Counted from the stretch's first letter, positions 1 through 10,896 are shown. The stretch is DNA of 64,000 nucleotides from Strigamia acuminata (GCA_949358305.1 OX442319.1:5890001-5954000); one strand, 5' to 3'. Notes: generated by a model not told the origin, from the letters alone. Program-made: numbers and translations.

Positions 1-60
1 AAATTGTGCACCTGTGCATCTGCTTTATCAAACCACTGAATATTTGCATGATAAATAACT
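1..60 (-). promoter_or_regulatory. Promoter-side flank of a further copy of the 8-Cys secreted gene
   Basis: The sequence CACCTGTGCATCTGCTTT followed by an AT-rich stretch with TTTGCATGATAAATAAC matches the block lying roughly 110-140 bp upstream of the ATG in copies 1, 2, 5 and 6 of the minus-strand family. Because those genes read leftward, this block should belong to another copy whose coding region lies just left of the window. This is inference from spacing; the gene itself is not visible. Confidence 0.55.
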
Positions 61-551
61 TATAGCACTTAAAATGGTTTACGATAATTGGCATTTATTA
101 GTTCTGTTTACTTAGGTGATTAAAGTTTATTTTATAACGTTTTGAGAAAATATATGATTCATGAAATAAAGAAGAAATAAAAAGAATTATTTTGAGTTTA
201 AAAAATATGCCTACAACAATCTATATCTTTCAGTTAAAATTAAAAAAAATTATTGAAAAAAAAATTACGGAGTACAATTTTAAACACATGGATTAGATTA
301 GAATTTCTTGGAGATTTGCTCTGCTTTGAGAACAACGTCTGAAATGACCACTTGGAAATCAATATTGACCACTCAGAACTCAATTAAAATCTTACAGACA
401 GACCTAAGTGTTCAATCTTTTGGTTGTGAGTGGCTACAATTAATGATTCCTAGTATTTAAGCCTGAAGATCTAGAGTTGTTGGCCATTTACAAATCTCCA
501 GCAGTCAAAGAATCCAAGAACACCGTCAATTTCTCATCTACCACTGATACA

Positions 552-812
552 ATGGCGAACACTTCGAACAATGATTGGGTGTTGGATCCGGAGGTTTCCT
601 CCGCACTGCACGACGCTTTCGACCTCGACGAGCACGATATGGCGACCACGCAGAAGTTGCGAACATCGCTCGACGCTATTGCAACCGAAATGTTAGAAAG
701 ATGTCCACGAGGTATGAAGCTGATTCCAGCACCCAAAGTTGCGTCTGCCGTCCCTGCCTCTGCACCAAAAACTGGAGAACCCAGGGCGACCAACAGGGAT
801 ACCAAGGGATGA
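552..812 (+). CDS. Small hypothetical protein, about 86 aa
   Basis: I do not recognise this protein. It sits in a GC-rich island inside AT-rich DNA, which supports coding. The start at 552 gives 86 residues; an upstream in-frame TTG exists but no upstream ATG. The N-terminal half is acidic, with runs of Asp/Glu around residues 16-32, and the C-terminal third is rich in Pro and Ala. A TATA-like TATTTAAG lies near 453 and an AATAAA at about 946, so a single-exon transcript of roughly 480-960 is plausible. There is no signal peptide, membrane segment or recognisable domain. The phrase NDWVLD resembles the start of a Copia protease, but the rest does not follow. It could be an exon of a larger gene or a remnant of a mobile element. 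Confidence 0.35.
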   Translation: MANTSNNDWVLDPEVSSALHDAFDLDEHDMATTQKLRTSLDAIATEMLERCPRGMKLIPAPKVASAVPASAPKTGEPRATNRDTKG

Positions 813-1231
813 CGAGACTCTCCCAACATGGATGAGCTGTTTTAAATGGGCGGACCACATTTTGCAGTTAGATGCACCTGTGGGGAAATCGGTGAACACA
901 CAAGTATTAGAGGCGCAACTAAGCTATTACTTGCAGCCCAGAAGCAAAATAAAATTTTTATTGTTATAATAAATAAGTAAAATAAATATAAGGATGACAA
1001 TCAATTTAGAGAGAGGAAAACTTAACAATTTATTTCTTTTATGCCTCGTAATTGTAACAATGTAACCACATTATTAATGGAATAAAATAATTAAGAATCA
1101 GAATGAAATTTATTGTTATTTAAAGTTACAGACACCAGTGATTAAATAAATATAAATTGACATGGAAAAATAAATCGATTGTATTGCATTAAAAAATTGC
1201 ATTTGAGATCTTGAAAACCCATCACACAAAA

Positions 1232-2104
1232 TCAAAAGTCAAATATATTTGGAAGAACGTTATGTTTGGAAATATTTGCTAATTTTCGACTTTCTCTGTA
1301 GCACTCACGAAACGAACGTGCCACGCTAGGTGGAAAAGCGATGTCATATACCAGCTCTACAAAAAAAAACCGTGTTACTATAAGTTACAAACAAAAACAA
1401 CAGTAAAATCAAAAAGCGAGCTCACCTAAACCAAATGCAATTGGTCCATCTTTGAAAAGCGATTTTACAGAGTCCAAAAGTATTTCTTCGTTCTGTTCGG
1501 AACATATTCCGAAGGTGGTAAACAGAAACATTAAGTGATCGGTAACTTTGTTGGTCTCGCTACCGATTTGTTTAAATTCTTTCTGTTAAAAGAGAATAAC
1601 ATTCAACAAAATTTACCACAAAAAAAATCACAATTGCTTTCTTACCGATTTGAATAATTTACCACATTTAGGTGCCTTTTCAAAATCGTAAGTTTCTGGT
1701 TGGCAATAGCTTGCCTGTTCAGGAAATAATTCATTTTTTAAATTAGGTGAAGCAGAGAAACCAGAACTTACGGATACTTACATCGGCTTTTATGAAAGTG
1801 GTAAAGCACCCGCAGACTTGGCGATGAAACTGCAAATACAATTTTATTTTATAATTGTTGATTTACATTTTGATTACAAGTTACTTTGTCGTCGATGTGT
1901 TTGAATAAATTCTCCACAAGCTTGCACATTGTGCCAATTATTTTGTCTTTCGGTGCACATACCTGAAACAAATTAAGATGGCGTTAATAATTGAAAAATA
2001 AAAATTAATTAATTGCTTACATCATCATCGTCATCAGCAGAAATTGTAGTTGATAAAACGATTAAAGAAAGGACGAAATAACGTTTGGAAGTCAACTTAA
2101 ACAT
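1232..2104 (-). CDS. Secreted 8-cysteine protein, family copy 1
   Basis: Six exons: 2021-2104, 1885-1962, 1782-1829, 1646-1714, 1426-1582 and 1232-1356, all with GT-AG introns of about 50-70 bp. The product is about 186 aa. Residues 1-23 form a signal peptide (hydrophobic FVLSLIVLS core, then TTISA) followed by an Asp run. The mature chain is probably helical and has eight cysteines in the family pattern: two in exon 2, CGC in exon 3, two in exon 4, one in exon 5 (ICSEQNEE) and one in exon 6 (CYRE). I know of no family with this pattern, so no function is assigned; an extracellular role is inferred only from the signal peptide. This copy has the longest tail (it ends IFDF) and is the most divergent of the six. 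Confidence 0.8.
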
Positions 2105-2204
2105 ATTGAGATGTGAAAAGAGCATCAATTTTGAGCAGCTTCTAGAATCGAAGATTCGAATAGACTAGACCTCGAAGTTTCCAAATAATAAAATAATAAA
2201 TTGT

Positions 2205-2223
2205 GCACTTGTGCATCTGCTTC
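2205..2223 (-). promoter_or_regulatory. Conserved upstream block of the 8-Cys family
   Basis: The block CACYTGTGCATCTGSTTT recurs about 110-140 bp upstream of the ATG of copies 1 (here), 2 (5519-5537), 5 (12932-12950) and 6 (29321-29338). It lies about 900 bp upstream of copy 3 (7911-7931), where a transposon has intervened, and at the left edge of the window. Copy 4 lacks a clear match. Conservation in unselected flanking DNA suggests a shared cis-element, although recent duplication could also explain it. Confidence 0.5.
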
Positions 2224-3043
2224 ATTAAACCTCTGAATGTTTGCATTGTAGTAGATTTATAGGCCCTAATGTTGCTATTGACCCCCATAGTAAATAAGAA
2301 CCACATGTTGATGACAATATGGGAGGAGGAATGTGGACACAAGAAGTCACCGACCTTTGCGGGAACCAATGAGAAAGACTTTAGTAATTCCCGACCTGTA
2401 TTTAAACAAGTGACTAAATCCTGACATCCTGGTCGCTCTTGATTGGTCTACATTATGACGTATGGTAAAGGAGCTGTTTAAAAAATATTCCAAAGATTTT
2501 AAGTAAACTTTTAAAATAAAAATAATATTTAAATTTGATGAACAGATGCATTTTTTTTCCTTAGTCTTTTTGAGCCATCTACAATGTAATGACTGAAAGG
2601 AAGCGATTGAACTAATATGTATTTTTAGTAAAAAAAATTTGTTTCTAGAAGATTGGTAATTTCATTTTTATTTTTATTTAGGAAGTGAAGTATTGGATAT
2701 TTTTTTGTTGAGCCTTTTGCATTTGTCTTGACAATTTACTCTCTTGATTATTTTATTGTAATTATAAAGATACAGTCAATATAAATGTACGACAGCTTTT
2801 CTCGGCACTAATATTTATAAATGTTAACTTTTATGTTTTGATGTTTCTATGGATTATGTGGAATTGGGTCAATTTTTTTTGACCAATTCTGTGCATTTAA
2901 TTCATATTTGCTACTGGAATGTGTATTTACGTGCATCTAAAAATTAATTTTTACCCTAAAAGATATTTACATAACTAAAAATGCATTTTTTTGTCAACTA
3001 ACTTGTATTTTTACTGCCCGAACACAAAGAAATTAAAAAATAT
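2224..3043. other. Intergenic, no gene seen
   Basis: AT-rich spacer between copy 1 and the Cdc25-like gene. Short ORFs are not supported by codon usage or similarity. The last part, near 3044, is the 3' flank of the minus-strand Cdc25-like gene. Confidence 0.5.
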
Positions 3044-3964
3044 TTATAAATTAGTATAGAAAGTTAAACAGGGAAGGAGTAGCGCAAACATTCCAACGGA
3101 AATGATGCACAATGCCGTTTTTGACCAACAGGAAGGTGAGAAAGAGAACTTAGCTGAATTAGCGGAAACATCGACTGTTACAGGCCGCGAGAGCATTGGT
3201 CTGTACGATTGCGGCTCACAACAGTCGAGAAAACCCTCGAAAAATGTCTTGTAACCGCCATCGAGCACGTAAATTTCCGGGTAAAACAAACTCGGGTATT
3301 CGTTCGTTTCTCGATCCTTATTCCGCAAGAAACGACACATGGAAGGGCCTCTTTGCGACGAAAATTCACAATGGAATATCAAAACCACGGATTCGTGAAT
3401 TTTCTGAAAAAACTCCAATTCCAAACTCTCTTTTGTGTTTACATTAATAGCACCTCGTACGTGGCCGCCTTCGTATTCGTAGGGCAGTCGACAATCAATC
3501 ACGACGTATTTCTCGACTCGCGAAGTGAAATCGCCATTCAACAGACGAAACATGGTGTGAGCCGAAATGGATTTCAAATCCTGATGCTTGCCCGCAATCA
3601 GCGGCAGTGCGCACGGACGGCTAAAATCTCCAATCAAATCGGGATTGTCCGTACCGAGTTCGATAGCTTTCATTATGTTGTCGGCATCCGATTCCGAGTA
3701 ACAGCGACTAAAAGCATCGGAGAATAAATGTTTTCTGCTCGAGTTTGTGCCCAATGAAACTGCTTTTCTTCGTTTGTTTGTATCTTTTAAACGTTTCTCG
3801 CGAAACAAGCCTCGATTACAATTGCGTGCCTTCAATTTATTTCCGTTAAACCTCATTGGAGTTGTCGTGAGAGGCTGCTCCACGAGTTGTCCAATGCCTT
3901 TTGGCTTCGGTGTTCCGAAATCCAAATGTTCAGCCGACAGAAACTTCTCGTTAGAAATGTCCAT
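3044..3964 (-). CDS. Cdc25-like dual-specificity phosphatase, short and intronless
   Basis: A 306-aa protein in one exon. Residues about 110-260 form the Cdc25 rhodanese-type catalytic domain. The motif LIGDF.RPCALP precedes it, then VIDCRLPYEYEGGHVRGAIN, the active-site loop HCEFSSQRGP (CX5R), and downstream YPEIYVLDGGYKTFF and CEPQSYRPM. Known Cdc25s dephosphorylate inhibitory phosphotyrosine/threonine on CDKs to trigger mitotic entry. Two points are unusual. The usual loop is HCEFSSERG, and Glu is Gln here. The last about 25 residues form a hydrophobic segment (CIISVGMFALLLPCLTF) like a tail anchor, which Cdc25s normally lack. The N-terminal regulatory region is short compared with the usual 450-550-aa proteins. 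Absence of introns suggests a retrocopy, but the intact frame suggests function. Confidence 0.88.
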   Translation of the reverse strand: MDISNEKFLSAEHLDFGTPKPKGIGQLVEQPLTTTPMRFNGNKLKARNCNRGLFREKRLKDTNKRRKAVSLGTNSSRKHLFSDAFSRCYSESDADNIMKAIELGTDNPDLIGDFSRPCALPLIAGKHQDLKSISAHTMFRLLNGDFTSRVEKYVVIDCRLPYEYEGGHVRGAINVNTKESLELEFFQKIHESVVLIFHCEFSSQRGPSMCRFLRNKDRETNEYPSLFYPEIYVLDGGYKTFFEGFLDCCEPQSYRPMLSRPVTVDVSANSAKFSFSPSCWSKTALCIISVGMFALLLPCLTFYTNL

Positions 3965-3989
3965 TATTTCACTATTTGTAAATTTCTAC

Positions 3990-4562
3990 TGATCGTGTTG
4001 TCGAAGCTCGTCAAAAAGTGAATTAACAATAATTACTAGCGTCAATAATTCGGCTTAAGGAACGTGAAGGAATGTACGACTGTGTTAATGAACAAACTGA
4101 TTAACAGATAGTTTATTCAATAATGGTTGGGGGTTTATATACCCTAATAATGTCACGTTCTGTAAACGAAACGATGTCACGTTTTATATACATGGCAGGT
4201 CACTCGACCAATCAGTGTCGAGTTGTCCAATCCAACAGAACTATTAGCAACGTGTCAATGTAACGCAACTGTAACGTAATTGATGAAATTCAGACTATGC
4301 TTACGTATTCCGAGCTCAGACAAATTTCAATTGCATTTTTGTGCCTATAACAAAATTTATCGCATTTTATCGTGGATTTTTCAAATTTAATTTATTGAAT
4401 GAAGTAATTATTCTTATTTATAAGTTATACAGTAATTCAGATTAAAATGTATTGTTATTCGCAGTTTCAGGCACCAATGATAAAATAAAAATAAAATAAT
4501 GTGAAAATTTTTGTATTGCATTGACGAAATGTAATCAAAATATTAAAACACGTCACACAACA
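3990..4562. other. Intergenic, no gene seen
   Basis: Promoter side of the Cdc25-like gene and 3' flank of copy 2. A 3'-flank element containing GGCACCAATGATAAAATAAA near 4468-4490 matches the equivalent position of other family copies. Confidence 0.5.
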
Positions 4563-5404
4563 TCAAATGTTGAATATGGAAACATTTGCCAATTTCCGAA
4601 TTTCTCTGTAGCACTTTTTAAACAAACTTTCCACGTTTTTAGGTAAAGTGGTCTGAAATACCACCTCTACAAAGAAACTGTGTTACTATACAAACTAAAA
4701 CCTCTATAAAATCATAAATCTAATTTACCTGAACCCTCTGTGTGTGGTCCATCGTTGAACATCGCGTTTACAGCTTTCGTAACAATCTCCTCATTCTTTT
4801 CGGAACATACTTTCAAGATATTCTTAAACAGCCCATTGATCCAGTAATCCGTTAGTTTGTTGCTGTTGCCACTAACTTCTTTCCAAGCTTTCTATTGAAA
4901 TAGAAAAAATAACAGCAAAATTTGCGAGAAAATAAGCAAACTTGTTTTCTTACAGATTTATACAATTTTCCACATTCTGGTCCATCTGCAAAATCGTAAC
5001 TATCTGCGTGGCAATAACTTGACTGTCGAATGTAATTAATTTTTAAAAAGTTAAGCAGCGCAGCCATTAGTTAAAGTTATCATTAACTTTGATGAAGGCG
5101 GTGAAACAGCCACAGATGTGCTGTGCAAGCTGAAAATACAATTTTATTTTATATACTTGTTAACAATTTTGATTAAAAGTTACTTTGCCATCATCTTTCT
5201 TGATAAAATTCTTCAAAGCCTTACAAGTTAATTCGACCGTTCTATCTGCCACCGAGCATTCCTAAAACAAATTAACACACGAGTGTTAAACAATTTACAA
5301 ATATAAAAATAAGTGCAATAACTTACCTTATGTTCAGCAGAAATTGTAGTTGTTAATACAATTACAACAAGGACTAAATAACTCTTGGAAGTTAAAAGAA
5401 ACAT
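4563..5404 (-). CDS. Secreted 8-cysteine protein, family copy 2
   Basis: Six exons are predicted: 5327-5404, 5184-5261, 5088-5129, 4954-5022, 4729-4891 and 4563-4666. The signal peptide is in exon 1 (YLVLVVIVLTTTISA). All eight family cysteines are kept: TC in exon 2, ICGC in exon 3, YC and EC in exon 4, VCSEKNEE in exon 5 and KCYREIRKLANVS in exon 6. The odd point is the end of exon 3: where other copies have GAT/GTAAGT, this one has GATAAC, so the usual donor is gone. A GT six bases earlier (AAA/GTTAAT) keeps the frame and is used in this model, shortening the exon by two codons. If that donor is not used the gene is damaged. Function unknown. Confidence 0.72.
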
Positions 5405-6189
5405 GTTGAAATGTGATGTGACAAGAGCATTAAATTGCAGTATCTGGATACGAACAATTGAGTTGAATAGACCGAAGAGTTTCGTATAATAAAATAATAT
5501 ATTGTACTTTGTACTTTACCACCTGTGCATCTGGTTTTTAAAATTGTGGAATATACTATAAATGTCACGATCCGTCATACGCGTTATTGTTATTCCCATT
5601 CCTATAATAATGATTGTTATAGTATTGTTGTGTTTTTCACAATAAACCTAATTCCAATTATGACTTACCTTGTTCTGTGTTTATTTCCTCACTCCTTAGT
5701 TTACATCAAGTAATCTAACCTTAAGTTTGCCATAAATTAGTTGTGCGAATGAACTAAACTGCATAAATGTTCTTATTTTTGTGTCTTTTGTGCGCGTGAA
5801 TAGTATGTGTTTGCACTGTTCCGACTTCCTTTTAGTCTTGTTGTTGACGACAGTCTTAACGGGCGCGTAACCTCAACTCGACTCTGGCTGTTCGTTTTGC
5901 TATCTTTCTTCATTTTAAAGGCTTTAGGAAACTCGTGCAAATAAAATTTGTGCATGATTTGAATACTGAAGGTTTTTCACTACCTATTCCAGGTGAGAAC
6001 CTTGATACCTGAAAATACAACGATTAAGGAAATCAAAAGTTGGTTTATGTTTAATATATTTTATTTGCATAGAATCAATTAAGTGAAATGGGTCTCGAGT
6101 CCGTAATGGCGGACACTATTTCTTGATATTTTGTGACGTTTCGATGACATCAACTCCGTGCCACCAACATGAAAAAACCGCCCAACATT
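5405..6189. other. Intergenic, no gene seen
   Basis: Promoter side of copy 2 (conserved block at 5519-5537), then AT-rich DNA without supported coding sequence, then the 3' flank of copy 3. Confidence 0.5.
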
Positions 6190-7014
6190 TTAATTGGGAA
6201 TATTTGCCAATTTCCGAATGTCTCTGTAGCACTCCGTAAACAAACTTCCCAAGTCTTTAGGTAAAGTGGTCAGAAATATCACCTCTACAAAGAAACTGGG
6301 TTAATATACAAGCTAAAACGTCTGCAAAGCTTACTGTATTTACCTAAACGCTTTGCAATTGCATCTTTGAACATCGAATTTATGGATTTCATTACCATTT
6401 CCTCATTCTTTTCGGAACATATTCTCAAGATATTCTTAAACACATTGATCATGTAATCGTTAACTTGCTTGTGGTTGTTGCTACTGATTTCTTTAAACTC
6501 TTTCTATTAAAGAAGAAAAAATTACAGCAAAATTTATCACACAAAAATCAAACTTGCTTCCTTACAGATTTAAATAATTTTCCACATTCAGGTGCACCAG
6601 CAAAATCATAACATTCTGCTTGGCAATAACTGGACTGTCCAAAAATGATTATTGAAAATAATGTTTAGCAATGAAAGCAGAACTAATAGTTACTTACATC
6701 GCCTTTTACTAAAGTGGTAAAGCAGCCACAGATGTGCTGACTAAGCTGCAAATAGAATTTCATTTTACAGTTGTTTATTTACATTTTATTTACTAGTTAC
6801 TTTGCCATCATCGAGTTTGATATAATTTTCCAAAGCCTTGCAAGTTGTGCTGATTGTTTTGTTTATCACTTCACATTCCTAAAACAAATGACTGTTAAAA
6901 ATTTTGAAGATATAAAAAAAATGTACAATTAATTACATTTTCATTAGCGGAAGCAGTAGTTGTTAAAACAATTAATACAAGGACGAAATTACATTTGGAA
7001 GTCAAAGAAAACAT
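6190..7014 (-). CDS. Secreted 8-cysteine protein, family copy 3
   Basis: Same six-exon architecture, from the ATG at 7014 to the TAA at 6190. The signal peptide is MFSLTSKCNFVLVLIVLTTT plus ASA. Exon 2 reads ECEVINKTISTTCKALENYI, exon 3 LSQHICGCFTTLVKGD, exon 4 contains SSYCQAECYDF and PECGKLFKS, exon 5 ICSEKNEE, and exon 6 ECYRDIRKLANI. It has an extra cysteine in exon 4 (AECYD), making an odd number in the mature chain. It is closest to copy 4. A 728-bp DNA transposon begins only 53 bp upstream of the start codon and separates the gene from its conserved upstream block. Function unknown. Confidence 0.78.
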
Positions 7015-7090
7015 GTTGAATTGTGGCAGGAGTATCAATTCGAGTTATTTGTGTATAGTAATACTAGGCGCATTCGAAAAGTCATTAAAA

Positions 7091-7159
7091 CGAGTGTAAA
7101 CGTGTTTACACTCGTTTTCACACGACATTTACACGAATTAATTCGTGTAAATGTCGTGT
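7091..7159. repeat. Two adjacent perfect palindromes
   Basis: At 7091-7114 CGAGTGTAAAC and its complement are separated by 2 nt. At 7120-7159 a 40-bp perfect palindrome has the left arm ACACGACATTTACACGAATT. Both lie just inside the left TIR of the TA-flanked element and would extrude as hairpins. Confidence 0.85.
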
Positions 7160-7319
7160 AAACTGGTTAAACGGAAACGGCCTGTACGCCACGTTTCCGT
7201 TTAAAATCTCCGTGCAACGAGTTTTCTCGTTGAAATCGGGTCTTGCTGGCAGCCATCTTGGATTTTCGTTAGATCGGTTGGAACGATGTCGATCGCAAGA
7301 ACAATTTTTTAGCAGGTAT

Positions 7320-7510
7320 TAGCCGCATTCTTGCGATCGAATGCGACCGATGTTCGACCGCATTTGTACGATCGAATACGGCCGACGTTCGACCGACGTT
7401 CAGCCGCATTTGTACAATCGAATGCGGCCGACGTTCGGCCGACGTTCGGCCGCGTTTGTGCGATCTAATGCGGCCGGTGTTCGGCCGCATTTGTGCGATT
7501 GAGGCGGATG
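7320..7510. repeat. GC-rich minisatellite inside the transposon
   Basis: Imperfect tandem repeats built from CGCATTTGTACGATCGAATG and GCGGCCGACGTTCGGCCG, unit about 55 bp with internal shorter repeats. The base composition contrasts sharply with the AT-rich surroundings. Confidence 0.75.
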
Positions 7511-7796
7511 TTCAGCCGATTCCCGTTCGGAAATAAATATTAATAATACAAATAATTAAAATAAATTTACATTTTATAATCATGTTTTTATAATTTCCTG
7601 TTTTTTTTTAGAGTAAAAAACAACAATAATGACTATGGTTATTATTTGGACTAATTTAATATTTACACTTGAATTTACACTACTGAATTTTACACAGATA
7701 TTTATTTTGAAACTCGAAAATTGGGTCGTTTAACTTGAAATTTACACTACCAGTTGCACTGGTCGTTTAGTGCAAATTACTTTTCGAATGCGCCTA

Positions 7797-8865
7797 CTGT
7801 ATTTAAATTGATTATACCTTGAATCAGTTCCCATTATCCTAGAAAACATACTTAATTGTTGTGTAATAATGAAATGCATTATTGCTGTTTCATATTTTAT
7901 TCCACCTGCTTAACATCTGTGCATCTGCTTTTCAAAAACGTGGATTATTTGTTTGAAAAAAGGAAGTGCAAATTTAAGAAAGCTAAATGAATCACAAAGG
8001 TATTTTGTGTGCACTGGAATAAATATGGTTTTAAACATCTTTTAATTGCTAAAAAGTTAATGTAAATTTGAACTTGTAAAGTGACATTTGCAAAGATTGT
8101 AACTTTTTGTTTTAACCAGTAACTTTACAAAATTAAAACCACAATTTACATTAAAGACACAGAATAACTTTACAGTTTTTTAATTTCAAATTTGTTGGTT
8201 TTAACAACAAATTTTCGACTTTCGAAATATGTTGCCAGCTGGTTGTAAACCCATACATTGACTTTCCAAGCCATTTACAAGCAATTTAAATTTAATGTAA
8301 ATGTATAATTTACACATGAAATTTAAGAAGTGTGTAAATTTGTTAGTGGATCCACCACAGCCTCCATGGGTGGCTGCTTAGGCCTAGGTAGGTACGGCAG
8401 AATAGTAAAGCATAACGACCAATAGCATGCATTCGAGCATTCAACCAGGTTAAGTCCCTGGACAGAACTAACCTTTTTGAGTTCTGGCACCAATTTGGAG
8501 TAAACCAGTCTGGCGACATCACATGAATAATTATGGTGAGATAATTATGAAACTCCCTCATACGATTTCGTACATGTTAAGAATCCAGAACCAAAACGCT
8601 CTGCATCTAATTGATAATATTCGATAAAGACAGAGAAGCGGAAATGTTATAATTTATTCCTTTATTTGTTTATTCCTTTTATGCCTCGCAATTCGAACAA
8701 TGCAACCTTATTTTATTACTCTTATCTATAAGTTATACAGTAATTCAGATTATAATGTAATGTTATTCGCAGTTTCAGACACCAGTGATATATGAAATAA
8801 AAATAAAATAACGTGCACATTTTTAAATTGCATTGACAAAATCAAATTTCTAATATGGAAACGTT
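7797..8865. other. Intergenic, no supported gene
   Basis: The first part (to about 7950) is the displaced upstream region of copy 3, including the conserved block. From about 8340 to 8580 is a less AT-rich stretch starting GGATCCACCACAGCCTCCAT. Its minus strand translates to a 72-aa ORF rich in Trp and His, without recognisable family; it may be a repeat fragment. The end is the 3' flank of copy 4. Confidence 0.4.
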
Positions 8866-9696
8866 TTATTTGGAAATATTTGCCAATTTGCGAACTTCTC
8901 TGTAGCACTCAGTAAACAAACTTCCCGCATCTTTTGGCAAAGTGGTCTGAAATACCACCTCTACAAAGAAACTTGTGTCACTATACAAACTGAAACCTCT
9001 GTAAAATCATAAATCTAATTTACCTAAACCCTTTGCATTTGGTCCGTCTTTGAACATTGAATTTACGGTTTTGTTAACCATTTCCTCATTCTTTTCGGAG
9101 CATACTTTCAAGATATTCTTAAACAGCACATTGACAATGTATTCGGTAACTTGATTGTTTTTGTTGCTGGTGACTTCTTTAAACTCTTTCTATTAAAAAA
9201 GAAAAACTCACAGCAAAATTTGTCACAAAAAAATCAAACCTGCTTTCTTACAGATTTAAATAGTTTTCCACATTGAGGTGCACCAGCAAAATCATAACTA
9301 TCTGCTTGGCAATAACTGAACTGTTCAAAAATTATTTTTGAAAATAATGTTTAGCAATGAATCCAGTTACTTACGTTGGCATTTACAACGGTGGTAAAGC
9401 AGCCACACATGTGCTGACTAAGCTGCAAATAGAATTTCATTTTACAGTTGTTTATTTACATTTTATTTACAGTTACTTTGCCATCATCGAGTTTGATATA
9501 ATTTTCCAAAGCCTTGCAAGTTGTGCTGATTGTTTGGTCTATCAGGTCACATCCCTAAAACAAATAAAAACCACTGTTAAAAATTTTAAAAATATAAAAA
9601 TAACGTGCAACTAATTACATTTTCATTAGCAGAAGCAGTAGTTGTTAAAACAATTAACGCAAGAACGAAATTACATTTGGAAGTCAAAGCAAACAT
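8866..9696 (-). CDS. Secreted 8-cysteine protein, family copy 4
   Basis: Six-exon gene from the ATG at 9696 to the TAA at 8866. Exon 1 encodes a signal peptide (FVLALIVLTTTASA) ending NEN. Exon 2 reads GCDLIDQTISTTCKALENYI. The exon-3 CGC, exon-4 YC/QC, exon-5 CSEKNEE and exon-6 ECYREVRKLANIS cysteines are all present. It is nearly identical to copy 3 in exons 1-3, indicating a recent duplication. Its upstream region lacks the CACCTGTGCATCTG block shared by other copies and runs into repeat DNA at about 9800, so regulation may differ. Function unknown. Confidence 0.78.
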
Positions 9697-9799
9697 GTTG
9701 AGTTGCAGCAAGAGCATCAAATTCGAGTAACTCGTAATATCGTAACCAAATTGACTATACCTTGAATAACAAAGATATTTATGTGCGTGTTTTCTTCTT

Positions 9800-9900
9800 C
9801 CTCATTGAAAGAAAGGGCGGACCAAGTAGCAGCTGTCAGATATCAAAACGGATTAAACCGTAGATGGTCAGTTAATCTCCTAACAACCACAAAACTGAAA
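9800..9900. repeat. Diverged copy of the 13.0 and 15.1 kb repeat module start
   Basis: The sequence around CAAAACGGATTAAACCGTAGATGGTCAGTTAATC resembles the modules at 13,028 and 15,143 (CGAAACGGATTAAGTCGCAGATGATCAGTTAATC). It probably travelled with duplicated gene copies, since it lies upstream of copy 4 just as the 13-kb module lies upstream of copy 5. Confidence 0.6.
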
Positions 9901-10304
9901 GGCACTTGACAGTTCTCAGCTGGAGAGAATTAAGACAGTTTATATCAGCAGAAACCCTACCGGTCAGCTCCCTCCTTCTTCTGACTACAGTCAGCGCACG
10001 GTATCTTGATGCTAAATTTGTACTGCGCATCCCATTCTGCGCAGATGATTTTCTAATTCCAGTTGTTATTTAGCAGTATTAAGCTTAATATTAGGCCTAT
10101 CAATGCTAAAATAAAGTAAATAAACAACAATATTTTGGTCATACTTGTAATGATCCAGAATCTTACTATGAAAATTAGTAAGACTTCTTTTTCATTGATG
10201 CCGCGACGGGACTTATCAAAATCTACTAAACAAGTTATTCTTAAAACAAATGAAACGATTTATTCGGGATTGTAAATAAACTAATAGTAAAATATACTAA
10301 TATA

Positions 10305-10593
10305 CCGTAGCGCCCCGTTTAAACGCCCGGGCGTTTAATTCTTTTTTTGAGCTGCTTCTCCCGGCGCCAATATGAAACCCGGCGGGCACATAACCGAAAA
10401 ATCGGCGATTTTTGGCAAAAAAAAAGGTGATTTTTCTGCAAAAATCACCGATTTTTTGCAAAAAATCGGTGATTTTTGGAGGCCCGGCGCTTATTCGGGG
10501 CCGGCGCCAATTTAGTAAATCGCCGGTGACTGCCTGGCGCTAAAACGGGGCCGGCGCTTTTTTGAACCCGGGCGTTTAAACGGGGCGGTACGG
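10305..10593. mobile_element. Nested MITE, 289 bp, GC-rich ends
   Basis: Inverted ends CCGTAGCGCCCCGTTTAAAC and CCGTACCGCCCCGTTTAAAC (right end, complement) continue into GCCCGGG and are flanked by TA at 10303-10304 and 10594-10595. The centre holds several AAAAATCACCGATTTT-type inverted repeats. It is non-coding and inserted within the long-TIR element, so it is younger than that element. Confidence 0.8.
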
Positions 10594-10896
10594 TAATAGG
10601 AATTAATGGTAAAAGTAATACATAATGACTAAATAATTAAATGAAAGAAATAATAAATGAAGGCGAAAATAATACAAAATGGCGGCGATGGATTGTTGCT
10701 CGCTCTCGAAACTCGATGCTTGCTCCAAACCTCAAAACGCGTCGTCATTCGCTGGAAACGGACAAATTTCCGAACAATGGATGAAATTCGCTCGGACACA
10801 ATTCCGTTCAATGTCTTCGGTTGATTCCGTCTCAACGTGGCTCGCAACACGGCGGTTGCGACTCTGGAGTGTGACAAATTTCACAATAAAATCCCA

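Larger units (their letters stand above)
7067..7794. mobile_element. Non-autonomous DNA transposon with TA target duplication
   Basis: The perfect 16-bp terminal inverted repeats GGCGCATTCGAAAAGT / ACTTTTCGAATGCGCC are each flanked by TA (7065-7066 and 7795-7796). The element is 728 bp with no transposase ORF. Inside are two strong palindromes near the left end and a GC-rich minisatellite. TA duplication suggests mobilisation by a Tc1/mariner-like or similar transposase, but the TIR sequence is not one I can assign. Confidence 0.8.

Noticed and set aside
3196-3992. Plus-strand ORFs of up to 172 codons opposite the Cdc25-like gene
   Set aside because: The minus strand encodes a clear Cdc25 catalytic domain; the antisense frames have no family features.
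4852-5067. 71-codon ORF inside copy 2
   Set aside because: It reads through an intron of the six-exon secreted-protein gene.
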